A DNA stretch of 49,974 bases from Catenulispora pinistramenti (GCF_018274385.1 NZ_JAAFYZ010000060.1:1-49974), one strand, 5' to 3'. Counted from the first letter of the stretch, positions 23,753 to 33,046 are shown. The notes: a model not told the origin generated them from the sequence alone. Translations and numbers: made by a program.

Positions 23753-24573
23753 TGGACGCGCTCAGGATCTGCTTGTACGTGTACGCAGGAGTTTGCTTCG
23801 CGACCTGGCTGATGTCGGTCCTCACCCGCGAATACTCGTGGGTCGACCGGATCTGGTCGCTCGTCCCCCTGGCCTATACCGGCATCTTCGCCGGAGCGGC
23901 AGGCTTCCACGACGCGCGCCTCAACGTCATGTTCGCCCTGGTCACGCTGTGGGGAGCGCGGCTCACCTTCAATTTCGCGCGCAAGGGCGGCTATGCGCGC
24001 GGCGGCGAGGACTACCGCTGGGCGGTGCTACGGGCCCGGATGGCGCCTTGGCAGTTCCAGCTCTTCAATCTCTTCTTCATCACGCTCTATCAGAACGCGA
24101 TCCTCCTGTTGATCACCCTGCCTGCCGACACCGCGCTGGCGCACCGAAGGCCGTTCAGCATCGCGGACGGCATCCTGACCGTGCTGTTCGCCGGGTTCCT
24201 CCTCGGCGAGACGGTGGCGGACCAGCAGCAGTGGCGATTCCAGCAGGCGAAGCGGGCCGACCTGGTCGCCGGCCGCGAGCCGTCGGCGCGCTTCGTCACG
24301 ACGGGCCTGTTCCGGTTCTCCAGGCATCCCAACTTCTTCTTCGAGCAGGCGCAGTGGTGGATGATCGCGGGGTTCGGCGTGGCGGCGGCCCGAACGGTGC
24401 CGTGGACGGTGCTCGGCGCGGTGCTTCTGACCGCGCTGTTCATCGGCTCGACCCGTTTCACCGAGAGCATCAGTGTTTCGCGGTACCCGGAGTATGCGGA
24501 CTATCAGCGGCGGACCTCGGCGGTCATTCCGTGGCGGCCTCGGCGAACCGGGTCGCCGACGCCGACGCCGTGA
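23752..24573 (+). CDS. DUF1295 membrane protein (steroid 5-alpha-reductase/ICMT-like fold)
   Basis: 273 residues from ATG 23752 (leaderless-looking; GTG 23713 is the alternative). Several membrane helices surround the family signatures: SWVDRIWSLVPL near the start, WGARLTFNFARKGGYARGGEDYRW in the middle, and GLFRFSRHPNFFFEQAQWW, the NADPH/SAM-type cofactor region of the steroid-reductase/ICMT superfamily. The biochemical role of bacterial DUF1295 is unsettled; lipid or isoprenoid double-bond reduction is the usual proposal. It is convergent with the LuxR gene, with one base between the stops. Confidence 0.85.
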   Translation: MDALRICLYVYAGVCFATWLMSVLTREYSWVDRIWSLVPLAYTGIFAGAAGFHDARLNVMFALVTLWGARLTFNFARKGGYARGGEDYRWAVLRARMAPWQFQLFNLFFITLYQNAILLLITLPADTALAHRRPFSIADGILTVLFAGFLLGETVADQQQWRFQQAKRADLVAGREPSARFVTTGLFRFSRHPNFFFEQAQWWMIAGFGVAAARTVPWTVLGAVLLTALFIGSTRFTESISVSRYPEYADYQRRTSAVIPWRPRRTGSPTPTP

Positions 24574-24574
24574 T

Positions 24575-27235
24575 TCACCGCAGCCCGACGGCGGGCGCCA
24601 CCAGCCCGTATGAGCGGGCGAGCTCCACGGCTTCGAATCGGCTGTGCGCGCCGAGCTTTTCGTAGACGTGCCGCATGTGCGTCCGGACGGTGTTGACCGA
24701 CAACGACAGCTCCGCGGCGATCTCCGGCCCGGACAGGTTGGTCGGCAGGTATCGCAGCACTCGCATTTCGCTTCCGCTCAGCGGCTCGCGCAGATGCGCC
24801 GACGTCGGCACAGACACCGACACCGACTCCGACGCCCCCGGCGCCGTAGCTGCCTGAGTCGCGTCTTCGTCTGCCTGAAGCCGACTCAGGACTTCACCGA
24901 GCAGCCGGGGGTGCGCGGTGCGCGCCTCGGCATGCCGCTTGAGCAAGGCGGGTGCGGGGTGGAGGAGGAATGGGAGTAGCAGGTTGTCCGGTGCGGCGGC
25001 GTCGAAGGCTCGCTCCAGCGCGTCGGAGGCGTCTTGCGTACGGCCGAGTGCGTCGCAGGCCAGAGCGTCGAGGAGGAAGGCCGCCACCCTCCACAGCGGA
25101 CGAGTCCCAGCCCGCGGGTCGTCGGCATCTGACGGGAGCAAGTCGCGCGCCGCTCGCGGGTTGGCCTGAGCGAGTCGCAGCGCCGCCTGGGCCGTCCGCG
25201 CCGGTGTGCCGTCGCGCTCGTCGGCGTCCATGTCCGCCAGGAGCTGCTCGACGCGTGCGGTCTCGTCCAGCCGGACCAGGGCGTGCAGCATGTGCGCACG
25301 CGCCATCGGCCGCAGCACGTGCGGCGTGCCCAGAGCGCGTGACAGGTGCTCGACTTCGTCGAGGGTGGCGAGCGCCGCGACGTGTTCGCCGCGTGCCAGC
25401 TGGATGCGGGCGTGAACGTAGTGGAGTTTGAACGCGGCGACGGGGTTTTCCTGGGGGCGCAGCGTGCGTCGGGCCTGATTGATCCAGAACTCGGCTTCCG
25501 TCGTGTGTCCTTGGGCGACGAGGGCGGCGGCGTGCACCGTGTGCGCGACGGCTGTGACCGGTTTGTCGTTCCATCCGTGTCGCTTCGCCAGTTCGATCGC
25601 CCGCAGGCTGAGGTCGGCGCCGGCGGTATAGGAGCTGGCGACCACGAGTTGTGCTTCGTGGACCAGCCCGGCGAGTTCGAGATACGGCCGGCCGATTCGC
25701 CGTGCGAGGTCGATGCCCTGTTCCAGGTGCCGGTTGGCGCCGCCGATCCGCAGTGCGGATATCTCGGCGCTGCCCAGGCTGATCAGGGCCAGGGCCTGGA
25801 GTCCGTCGCCGACGCCCAACCGCTGCGCGTCCGCGGTCTCGACCACGGTGAGCAGCCGCTGTGCCTGCTCTGCCACGGTCGGGAGGTTTCCCCGTCTGCG
25901 GGCGATGCGCAGGCGAAGGACCGTGCACATGGCCTCGAAGTGGGTACGCCGGTCAGCGGGCACTGTCGTGGACTGGTCGACCGCGAGGGCCAGTCGGCGC
26001 TCGGCCTTCAGCAGCGACCCGTGGTCGAGGTCTCTGACCGCCATCAGGACGGAGAGTTCGGCGTCTGCGGTGGCGGCGCTCGCGGGGAAGCCGGCGAGGA
26101 GTTCTTGAGCGGTGCCGATCCGGCCGTCGAGGTACAGGTCGACCCAGTGGTCGGACAGCAGGCGCACGGCCTGCTCCCAGCACTGTGCCGCCTGGGCGTG
26201 CCGGACGGCCTCGATCACGTATCCGTTCGCGGCGTACCAGTCGGCGGCGGTGCTGTGCAGGGCGGGCAGTCGGGCGGAGTCGGTGCGCCGCAGTTCGTGC
26301 TGAAGCAGATCGGCGAACAGGCGGTGGTACCGGAACCACGACCGTTGTGGATCCGCGGCGATCACGAACGCGCCGGCGTTCTCCAGGTCCAGCAGGATCT
26401 GCTCGTTTTCCGAGCTCGCGGTCAGCAGGTCTGCGAGCTCGCCGTTGACTCTTTCCAGCACCGAGGTCCGCAGCAGCAGTTGCCGGATGGGCTCCGGCTG
26501 CCGGTCCAGCACTTCGGCCAGCAGGTAGTCGGCCACTGTGCGCTCGCTGCCGGAGAACTCGGCCGCGAACCGCTCCGGGTCCGGGTGGCCGGCCAGGGAC
26601 AGCGCGGCCAGGCGCAGCCCGGCGGCCCAGCCTTCGGTCCGCCGGTGCAGCTGGTCGGCGGCGTTCTCGGACAGGGTCACCCCTGCCGCGTCGAGCAGTG
26701 CACCGCTCTCTTCGCGGGTGAACCGCAGCTGGGACGCGCGGATCTCGGTCAGCTCGCCGTCGAGCCGCAGCCGGTGCAGGCCCAGTCGCATGTCATGCCG
26801 GGTCGCCAGCACGAACCGCAGCTCGGCGGGCGCCCGCATCATCAGCAGTTGAAGTTGGTGCAGCGTCTGGGTGCCGGCCAGCTCGTGCAGATCGTCGATG
26901 ATCAGCCAGAGGCGCTCTGGCAGCGGGCCGAGATCGGAGAGCAATTGCTCGACGACGGCCCAGCCGTCCAGATCGGGCGCCGTGGTCAGCGGCCGTACCA
27001 GGGCTGAGCCGGCCGCGGTGCCCCGGAGCGCGGCGACCACCGTCGGCCAGAACCGTCGCGGGTCACGGGCCTCGCCCGACACCTGCGCCGCACGCTCGGC
27101 CAGATCGGACGTCTCGACCCAGGACCGGAGCAGGGTGGTCTTGCCGCTCCCGGCGGGCGCCGACATCTCGGTGATGCGGTTCGCGCGGTCCAGCTGATCG
27201 AACAGCGCGGCACGGGAGACGATCCGGTCGCGCAT
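24575..27235 (-). CDS. LAL-type LuxR regulator (MalT-like ATPase regulator)
   Basis: 886 residues. SAPAGSGKTTLLRSWV (about 25-40) is the Walker A loop and LWLIIDDLHEL (about 109-119) Walker B, so this is a STAND/AP-ATPase module. Residues of about 350-780 are helical repeat (TPR-like) sequence for ligand sensing. LSGSEMRVLRYLPTNLSGPEIAAELSLSVNTVRTHMRHVYEKL near the end is the LuxR helix-turn-helix. ATG 27235 has a TACATT box about 8 bases upstream and no ribosome site, so the transcript is probably leaderless. It is divergent from the CocE-type hydrolase, its most likely target. The 129-bp gap carries repeated GGATCACC motifs. Confidence 0.92.
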   Translation of the reverse strand: MRDRIVSRAALFDQLDRANRITEMSAPAGSGKTTLLRSWVETSDLAERAAQVSGEARDPRRFWPTVVAALRGTAAGSALVRPLTTAPDLDGWAVVEQLLSDLGPLPERLWLIIDDLHELAGTQTLHQLQLLMMRAPAELRFVLATRHDMRLGLHRLRLDGELTEIRASQLRFTREESGALLDAAGVTLSENAADQLHRRTEGWAAGLRLAALSLAGHPDPERFAAEFSGSERTVADYLLAEVLDRQPEPIRQLLLRTSVLERVNGELADLLTASSENEQILLDLENAGAFVIAADPQRSWFRYHRLFADLLQHELRRTDSARLPALHSTAADWYAANGYVIEAVRHAQAAQCWEQAVRLLSDHWVDLYLDGRIGTAQELLAGFPASAATADAELSVLMAVRDLDHGSLLKAERRLALAVDQSTTVPADRRTHFEAMCTVLRLRIARRRGNLPTVAEQAQRLLTVVETADAQRLGVGDGLQALALISLGSAEISALRIGGANRHLEQGIDLARRIGRPYLELAGLVHEAQLVVASSYTAGADLSLRAIELAKRHGWNDKPVTAVAHTVHAAALVAQGHTTEAEFWINQARRTLRPQENPVAAFKLHYVHARIQLARGEHVAALATLDEVEHLSRALGTPHVLRPMARAHMLHALVRLDETARVEQLLADMDADERDGTPARTAQAALRLAQANPRAARDLLPSDADDPRAGTRPLWRVAAFLLDALACDALGRTQDASDALERAFDAAAPDNLLLPFLLHPAPALLKRHAEARTAHPRLLGEVLSRLQADEDATQAATAPGASESVSVSVPTSAHLREPLSGSEMRVLRYLPTNLSGPEIAAELSLSVNTVRTHMRHVYEKLGAHSRFEAVELARSYGLVAPAVGLR

Positions 27236-27364
27236 GGGTCAAATGTAGCGCCGGGTGGATCACCCGCACCACCGAACGGATCACCAAGACTTGGTGACGT
27301 CGGCTCACCAGATCCCGCTGCACGCTTGGAACGTCCAGCCCACCGCAGACAGGAATGGATCACC

Positions 27365-29020
27365 ATGGTCGACGTCGACGTATCGCCCTTCGAAGTCGAA
27401 GTGCTCGGGCGCACGGGAGACCTGCTGCGCGCCGACGTGTACCTCCCCGCGAACGGGGATGGCGTGTACCCGATCGTGCTGGGTGCCTCCCCCTATCAGA
27501 AGGCTCTGCGCTATCTGCCGCCCAACGGCGTGTTCCCGTTCACCGAGTACGGCCCGATCCAGCTGTATCTCGACAACGGCTACGCCTACGTCGCCATGGA
27601 CCTGCCGGGCACGGGCCGCTCCGAGGGGACCTGGGACCCGGTCTCGCGCGGCGAGGGCGAGGCGATCCACGACATGATCGAGCACGTGGCCGTCCAGCCG
27701 TGGTCCACCGGCGCGGTCGGCATGATCGGCATGTCGCACTACTGCTGGAGCCAGTGGAACGCCGCGCGGACCCGGCCGCCGCACCTGAAGACGATCGTCG
27801 CCTACGACGGCGCGACCGACATGTACCGCGACTGGATGTACCACGGCGGCATCCCGATCCAGGGCTTCCTGAGCAGCTGGCTGTTCGGATCGGTGCTCTA
27901 CCAGCACGAGCTGAGGGGCATCGACTTCCACGTCGGCGACAAGCACGAGTTCGTCTACGACGTGCTCTCGCACCCGCTCGACGACGAGTGGCAGCGCCGC
28001 AGATCGCCGTTCTGGGAGCTGCCGGAGGTCGAGATCCCGGTGTTCTCCATCGGGGTGTGGGGCAAGGCCGCGCTGCACCTGCGCGGCAACTTCTACGGCT
28101 ACGAGCGGGTGAGCGGGCCGAAGAAGCTCCTGGTCGCGCACCCGTCCGGATTCGCCGCGGCGCAGGAGTACTACTTCGACGAGCGGTTCCACCGCGACGA
28201 GCTGCTGCCCTGGTACGACCATCACCTCAAGGGCGCCGAGAACGGGGTGATGGAGCAGCCCGCGGTGCGGTTCTACGTCAACGGCGAGGGTGCGTACCGC
28301 TCGGCCGAAGCCTGGCCGCCGCCGGACGCGCGGCCGACCGCGTTCTACCTGACCAGTCGGCCCAGCGGCGCCGTCACCTCGCTCAACGACGGCTCGCTGA
28401 CCGAGACGGCGCCGGGGACGGATCAGGATTCGACTTCGTGGTCCTACCCGGATCCGCGGTGGGCGGCGGGTGTCACCGTGTTCGACGACCGTGGCATGCC
28501 CGATCACGTCGCCCGCGTCAACACCTTCACCACCGCGCCGATGGAGGGCGACCGCGAGTTCACCGGCCACGGCGTGCTGACGCTGTTCGCCTCCACCGAC
28601 CAGAGCGACCTCGACGTCTTCGTGAAGGTCTCGCTCCTGCCCGCCGATGGCGGTACTGATGGCGATGGCGATTCCGGTGCGAGCGCGGGACAGGCGATCA
28701 AGGTCAGCCAGGGCTGGCTGCGTGCCTCGCACCGCGCCGAAGACCCGGAACTGACCCGCGACATGCGCCCCTTCCACCGGCACACGCAGGTCGAGCCCCT
28801 CACTCCCGGCGAGGTCTACGAACTGCGCGTCGAGTTGCTGCCGATGTCCTTCCTCGCCGGCGCCGGTGATCGGATCCGGCTGGAGATCACGAATCAGGAC
28901 TCACTGATCACCGACGCGCCGATGACCCACTTCTACGGGACCAAGGTCGGAACCGATACCTACCATCACGACCGTGCATATCTCTCGACGCTGCGGCTGC
29001 ACGAGCGTCCCCGAACCTGA
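27365..29020 (+). CDS. CocE/NonD-family hydrolase
   Basis: 551 residues from ATG 27365, with AGGA about 10 bases upstream. The N-terminal alpha/beta-hydrolase domain (about 1-300) has the S15-peptidase-type start RADVYLPANGDGVYPIVL, MDLPGTGRSEG, and the nucleophile S124 in GMIGMSHYCW. The C-terminal half (about 310-551) is the beta jelly-roll of X-Pro dipeptidyl-peptidase/CocE proteins, ending FLAGAGDRIRLEITNQD. It hydrolyses esters or acyl-peptides. No signal peptide is visible, so it is probably cytoplasmic. It is followed 46 bases later by a cupin and is probably under control of the divergent LuxR protein. Confidence 0.9.
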   Translation: MVDVDVSPFEVEVLGRTGDLLRADVYLPANGDGVYPIVLGASPYQKALRYLPPNGVFPFTEYGPIQLYLDNGYAYVAMDLPGTGRSEGTWDPVSRGEGEAIHDMIEHVAVQPWSTGAVGMIGMSHYCWSQWNAARTRPPHLKTIVAYDGATDMYRDWMYHGGIPIQGFLSSWLFGSVLYQHELRGIDFHVGDKHEFVYDVLSHPLDDEWQRRRSPFWELPEVEIPVFSIGVWGKAALHLRGNFYGYERVSGPKKLLVAHPSGFAAAQEYYFDERFHRDELLPWYDHHLKGAENGVMEQPAVRFYVNGEGAYRSAEAWPPPDARPTAFYLTSRPSGAVTSLNDGSLTETAPGTDQDSTSWSYPDPRWAAGVTVFDDRGMPDHVARVNTFTTAPMEGDREFTGHGVLTLFASTDQSDLDVFVKVSLLPADGGTDGDGDSGASAGQAIKVSQGWLRASHRAEDPELTRDMRPFHRHTQVEPLTPGEVYELRVELLPMSFLAGAGDRIRLEITNQDSLITDAPMTHFYGTKVGTDTYHHDRAYLSTLRLHERPRT

Positions 29021-29066
29021 GTCTGAATCCCGAACCTGACCCTGAACGATCCGAGCGGAGCGATCC

Positions 29067-29528
29067 ATGATCATGGCCTATCTCGCACAACCGGAACAGC
29101 AGCAGAACCTCGAATGGCTCGACGGCGGCACCCTGGCGATGCTGCTCGACGGCAAGGCCACTGACGGGCAACTGATGATCGGGCGCTTCGACGTCGCCGA
29201 AGGTGAGGCACCGCCCTACCACAAGCACACCCGCGAGGACGAGGTCTTCCTGCTGATCAAGGGCACCGCCCTGGTCTGGTGCGACGACCGGGAATACGAG
29301 CTCGCCGAAGGCGGCGTCGTCTACCTGCCCAAGAACATCCCGCACGGCTACCGCATCACCTCCAAGCGCGCCGACCTGCTGATGATCAACACGCCGGCCG
29401 GGATCGAGGGGATGTTCCGGGAGACCGGCCGGGACAAGTCCACGCCGCGCCCGCCCGGCTTCGAGGTCAAGCCCGATCCGGGTCTGGCCGCCAAGTACGG
29501 CAACGTCATCGTCGGGCCGCCGCGCTGA
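29067..29528 (+). CDS. cupin-domain protein
   Basis: 153 residues. One cupin barrel is evident: GEAPPYHKHTREDEVFLLIKGTALVWCDD is cupin motif 1 with the metal ligands His-x-His and Glu, and LPKNIPHGYRI is motif 2 with the third His. The metal site is therefore intact. Such quercetinase- or isomerase-like cupins act as dioxygenases, isomerases or small-molecule binders. Its position right after the CocE-type hydrolase suggests the two work on the same compound. The gap between them has a duplicated TCCCGAACCTGA. Confidence 0.85.
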   Translation: MIMAYLAQPEQQQNLEWLDGGTLAMLLDGKATDGQLMIGRFDVAEGEAPPYHKHTREDEVFLLIKGTALVWCDDREYELAEGGVVYLPKNIPHGYRITSKRADLLMINTPAGIEGMFRETGRDKSTPRPPGFEVKPDPGLAAKYGNVIVGPPR

Positions 29529-29538
29529 GCCGCCCGTC

Positions 29539-29616
29539 CACGATCAGCCGCCGCGCGCGGTCAACCGTGCACGATCAGCCGCAGTGCACGGTCAGCCGTC
29601 CATCCACGGTCAGCGC
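29539..29616. repeat. CACGRTCAGC repeats between convergent genes
   Basis: CACGATCAGCCG occurs at 29539-29550 and 29570-29581. CACGGTCAGCCG follows at 29587-29598 and CACGGTCAGCGC at 29605-29616. The last copy contains the stop codon of the MarR gene on the minus strand. The same GRTCAGC core is tandemly repeated at 38636-38663. The array fills the 81-bp gap between two convergent genes and could act in transcript ending or be a dispersed intergenic repeat. Confidence 0.6.
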
Positions 29617-30140
29617 TTGTCCGACGCCCGGCTCGCCTCACCGCGCCTGCGACGCAGCGCCGCGGAGCGGGGCGGAAGCGTCCGCATGTGCGCCCGGATC
29701 CTCCCGAGGACGTCGCCGAGCTCTGCGACGTCCCGGTCGCTCAGCGGCGTGAACAGGACGCGCTGTACAACCTCGATGTGACCGGGCATCACCCGGTCCA
29801 GCAGGTCGCGGCCCTGCGCGGTGAGCGTGACGACGACGCCGCGCTCGTCTTCGGCCGAAGCCTCCTTGGCCACCAGACCGGCTTCGGCCAACAGAGAGAC
29901 CTGATACGTCAGCCCACTGCGGCTGTGTACGAGCCGGTCCGCCACGTCGGTCATCCGCCCCCGCCCCCCGGCGGCCTCGCTGAGCACGGCGAGGATCTGG
30001 AACTGGATGAAGCTCAGGCCGCCCTCGTCGCGGAGCTGCTGGTCGACGGCGTGCTGGAGCAGGTTGCCGACCTCCATCAGAGCGAAGTAGGCGGCCAGTT
30101 GCTCGGGGTCCAGAGGTGTGGCGTCGGGCATGCGGCCCAT
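29610..30140 (-). CDS. MarR-family transcriptional regulator
   Basis: 176 residues. GLSFIQFQILAVLSEAAGGRGRMTDVADRLVHSRSGLTYQVSLLAEAGLVAKEASAEDERG is the MarR winged helix-turn-helix, about residues 40-105, including the wing's D-R motif. Helices on either side form the dimer interface. The start is ATG 30140 or 30131. It is divergent from a quinone-oxidoreductase-like gene across 77 bp that contains TTCGAAnTCGAA palindromes, so autoregulation and control of that gene are likely. The ligand is unknown, but such pairs often respond to quinones or electrophiles. Confidence 0.92.
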   Translation of the reverse strand: MGRMPDATPLDPEQLAAYFALMEVGNLLQHAVDQQLRDEGGLSFIQFQILAVLSEAAGGRGRMTDVADRLVHSRSGLTYQVSLLAEAGLVAKEASAEDERGVVVTLTAQGRDLLDRVMPGHIEVVQRVLFTPLSDRDVAELGDVLGRIRAHMRTLPPRSAALRRRRGEASRASDKR

Positions 30141-30149
30141 TCTACTTGC

Positions 30150-30197
30150 TTCGAAATCGAAATACGTCTAGCATCGAATCGGCTTCGAATTCGAAGC
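30150..30197. promoter_or_regulatory. paired palindromic operators of the MarR divergon
   Basis: GCTTCGAATTCGAAGC at 30182-30197 is a perfect 16-bp palindrome. TTCGAAATCGAA at 30150-30161 is a related imperfect copy, with a further ATCGAATC half-site between. The two centres are about 34 bp apart, close to three helical turns, in the gap between the MarR gene and its divergent neighbour. The size and symmetry suit a MarR dimer. Confidence 0.75.
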
Positions 30198-30217
30198 ACT
30201 GAGGAGTGGAGGCTCCG

Positions 30218-31162
30218 ATGAAGGCAATCCGATTCCACGCATACGGCGGGCCCGGCGTGTTGCGCTACGAGGAGACCGAGCGGCCCGAGCCCGCGGCGGG
30301 CGAGGTCCTCATCAAGGTCTCGGCGACCTCGTTCAACCCGGCCGACGCCGGGATCCGCGCGGGCTACCTGCAGCAGGTCTTCCCGATCTCGCTCCCGCAC
30401 ATCCCGGGCCTGGACGTGGCCGGCCGGGTCGCCGCCCTCGGCGAGGGGGTGACGCGCTGGAAGGTCGGGGACGCGGTGTTCGGGTTCCTGTCGATGGTCC
30501 GGGACGGCGCGGCGGCCGAGTACGTGGCCACGCCGGCCGACGTCCTGGCCCCGGCGCCGACGAGCATCCCGCTCCAGGAGGCGGCCGCGCTGCCCGCGGC
30601 GGCCCTGACCGCGTGGCAGGCATTGTCCGAGCACGCGGAGCTCCAGCCCGGGGCCCGGATCCTGATCAACGGCGCGGGCGGCGGCGTCGGCGGATACGCC
30701 GTACAGCTCGCCAAGCGGGCCGGGGCCCACGTCATCGCGACCGCGAGCCCGCGCAGCGCCGAAGCGGTCCGCGCGCACGGAGCGGACGAGATCATCGACT
30801 ACACCGCGACCGCCCCGGCCGAGGCGATCAGCGAGCCCGTCGATGTCGTGCTCAGCCTCGTCGCCGGCCCCGGATCAGACACCGAAGCCCTGACCGCGCT
30901 GATCCGGGACGCAGGGGTGATCGTCACCACGGCCACGCCCGCCACCGGCGACCCGGACCGCGCCGTGCGGGCCGTCGCCATGCAATTGCGGACCGACGCC
31001 GAGCAGCTCACCGAGCTCGCCAAGCTGGTCGACGCCGGAGAGCTGGCCGTCGAGATCAGCGCCACCCGCCCCCTGTCCGAAACCGCGGCGGTCCACGAAC
31101 TCAGCGCCGGCGGCGGTATCCACGGCAAGGTCCTGCTCGTCCCGTCCAGCGCGGCGCGGTGA
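30218..31162 (+). CDS. zinc-independent quinone oxidoreductase-like NADPH dehydrogenase (MDR)
   Basis: 314 residues from ATG 30218, with GAGGAGTGGAGG upstream. The GroES-like N-domain (MKAIRFHAYGGPGVLRYEE to about 120) lacks the zinc-binding cysteines of alcohol dehydrogenases. ILINGAGGGVGGYAVQLAKRAGAHVIATAS is the NADPH Rossmann motif near residue 148, as in quinone reductases and enoyl reductases. It should reduce quinones or alpha,beta-unsaturated carbonyls. It is probably repressed by the divergent MarR protein and co-transcribed with the esterase that follows. Confidence 0.9.
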   Translation: MKAIRFHAYGGPGVLRYEETERPEPAAGEVLIKVSATSFNPADAGIRAGYLQQVFPISLPHIPGLDVAGRVAALGEGVTRWKVGDAVFGFLSMVRDGAAAEYVATPADVLAPAPTSIPLQEAAALPAAALTAWQALSEHAELQPGARILINGAGGGVGGYAVQLAKRAGAHVIATASPRSAEAVRAHGADEIIDYTATAPAEAISEPVDVVLSLVAGPGSDTEALTALIRDAGVIVTTATPATGDPDRAVRAVAMQLRTDAEQLTELAKLVDAGELAVEISATRPLSETAAVHELSAGGGIHGKVLLVPSSAAR

Positions 31163-31217
31163 ACGCCAAACCCCTCGTAGCCCCGAACCCCTACTAAGCC
31201 CTCGGAAAGGCCTCACC

Positions 31218-32111
31218 ATGACGCAACAGCAACGCCAAGACCTCGACGAGATCCTGCGGCACGGCCCGCTCGACATCGGTGGCGACGTCGCCGAACAGCG
31301 CGCGATCTTCCACGAGATGATCGCTTCGGCGCCCCTGCCCGACGATGTCTCAACCAAGCAGGACGAACTCGGCGGCGTTCCCGTCGTGATCGTGGAGACC
31401 TCCCAGCTCGATCCGTCGGCCGTGATCTTCTATCTGCACGGCGGCGCGTACGCCCTCGGATCCGCACCCGACTCCGTCGGCCTGGCCTCAGACCTCGCCC
31501 GCCGCGTGGCGGCCCGGGCGATATCCGTCGACTACCGCCTCGCCCCCGAGCACCCGTTCCCCGCGGCCGTCGATGACGCGGTCGCCGCCTACCGCGCCCT
31601 GCTCGACCAGGGTGTGCCCAGCTCGGACATCGCCTTCGTGGGCGAATCGGCCGGAGGCGGCCTGGTCGCGGCCACCCTCGTCGCGCTCAAGGACGCCGGT
31701 GTCCCGCTGCCCGCCTCGGCCGCCGTCTTCTCCCCGTGGACCGATCTGACCGTGTCCGGAGCCAGCGCGACCGGCAAGGCCGCCCTCGACCCGGCCCTCA
31801 CCCCCGAAGCACTGCGCACCAGGGCCCGCGACTACCTCGGCGTCCGCGACCCCGCCACCGCGCTGGCCAGCCCGATCTTCGCCGACCTCACCGGCCTGCC
31901 CCCGCTGCTCATCCAAGTCGGCTCGCACGAGATCCTGCTCGATGACGCCGTCCGGCTCGCCGCCCGCGCCGGAGAGCACGACGTCCCCGTGGAACTCCAG
32001 GTCTGGCCGGAGGTCCCGCACGTCTTCCAGGGCTTCGCCGCGATCCTCGACGACGCGGACCACGCCCTGAACGCCGCCGCCGCGTTCATCAAGCGCAACT
32101 GGGCCGACTGA
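31218..32111 (+). CDS. alpha/beta-hydrolase, hormone-sensitive-lipase family esterase
   Basis: 297 residues. HGGAY at 74-78 is the oxyanion-hole motif, VDYRLAPEHPFPAAVDDA is the family signature, and S144 in GESAGG is the nucleophile. LIQVGSHEILLDD and VPHVFQGF near the end supply the acid and His. All catalytic parts of an HSL-type carboxylesterase (family IV) are therefore present. It acts on short acyl esters in the cytoplasm. It follows the quinone-oxidoreductase gene by 55 bases on the same strand and is probably in the same MarR-controlled operon. Confidence 0.92.
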   Translation: MTQQQRQDLDEILRHGPLDIGGDVAEQRAIFHEMIASAPLPDDVSTKQDELGGVPVVIVETSQLDPSAVIFYLHGGAYALGSAPDSVGLASDLARRVAARAISVDYRLAPEHPFPAAVDDAVAAYRALLDQGVPSSDIAFVGESAGGGLVAATLVALKDAGVPLPASAAVFSPWTDLTVSGASATGKAALDPALTPEALRTRARDYLGVRDPATALASPIFADLTGLPPLLIQVGSHEILLDDAVRLAARAGEHDVPVELQVWPEVPHVFQGFAAILDDADHALNAAAAFIKRNWAD

Positions 32112-32313
32112 CCCCTGCCGCGATCAGCTGCGCGGCCGTACCGGAACGTGCATCTCGTCCACGCTGGTGACGGGGCGGTCGGCCGGCCGGGGGTGAGCGT
32201 CAGTCTCTGCCTCCGGGGGTGAGCGTGAGTCTCTGCCCGCTGATCGTCCCGGCCGGCGACCTGTCCCGGGCGTGTCCCCCGCGGCGGCGGCGAGAAGCGA
32301 ATATTGTCCGTCT

Positions 32314-33000
32314 ATGGGAACGAAGTGGGCACGACCCTGGTTCGCGGGAACCGCGGCATGCGTCGTCGTCGGCGTGGCCGTGCAGATGGTTCTGGCCTGG
32401 CGGAACCACATGCCCGTACTCGCCGACACCGGCGAGCCGTTCCAGACCTTCGGCGGCAGCCCGGCGGGGCGGGCCCTGAACGTCCTCGCGTTCTTCACCG
32501 TCCAGTCGAACCTGATCGTCGGCGGCACCTGCCTGCTGCTCGCCCTCAATCCGAACCGGACCTCGACCGTGTTCCGGGTGTTCAGGCTGATCGGGGTGGT
32601 CGCGATCGCGGTGACCGGCCTGGTCTACCACGTCGCGCTCGGCAACCTGCTCGAACTCGACACCTGGGCCCTGGTCGCCGACAGACTCCTGCACCTCGTG
32701 GTACCGATCCTGGCGGTACTGGGGTGGCTCGCGTTCGGCCCCCGCGGCCTGACCTCACCGCGGGTCGTGACGCTGACCGTCCTGTACCCACTCGCCTACA
32801 TGGCCTTCACCGCCATCCGCGGCCCGCTGTCCTCGAATTGGTACCCCTACCCGTTCGCCGATGTGCACGCCCTGGGCTACCTGCGGGTGATCCTCAACGG
32901 CCTTTGGATCTGCCTGCTGTTCATCGCGCTCGCCGCGGCGGCGGCCTGGCTGGACCAGCGCTTGCCCGGCAAGGCTGAGAATCGTGGTGCCCGGGTGTGA
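32314..33000 (+). CDS. Pr6Pr-family membrane protein
   Basis: 228 residues with six likely membrane helices (starting about 11, 53, 88, 125, 150 and 195). FFTVQSNLIVGGTCLLLAL, YHVALG, HLVVPILAVLGWLAFGPRG, YPLAYMAFTAIRGP and WYPYPF are the recurring motifs of the actinobacterial Pr6Pr (FAR-17a/AIG1-like) family. Its function is undefined; distant eukaryotic relatives are fatty-acid-ester hydrolases. ATG 32314 is preceded by TATTGT at 32302-32307 and no ribosome site, so the transcript is probably leaderless. Confidence 0.85.
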   Translation: MGTKWARPWFAGTAACVVVGVAVQMVLAWRNHMPVLADTGEPFQTFGGSPAGRALNVLAFFTVQSNLIVGGTCLLLALNPNRTSTVFRVFRLIGVVAIAVTGLVYHVALGNLLELDTWALVADRLLHLVVPILAVLGWLAFGPRGLTSPRVVTLTVLYPLAYMAFTAIRGPLSSNWYPYPFADVHALGYLRVILNGLWICLLFIALAAAAAWLDQRLPGKAENRGARV

Positions 33001-33046
33001 AGCGCCTGTGCGCGTTTTGTGAACGGGCTTTGCGACAGTGGGCGTC

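Noticed and set aside
29528..29616. CACGRTCAGC array as a CRISPR
   Set aside because: Units are only about 10-12 bp with short, irregular spacing and no cas gene nearby.
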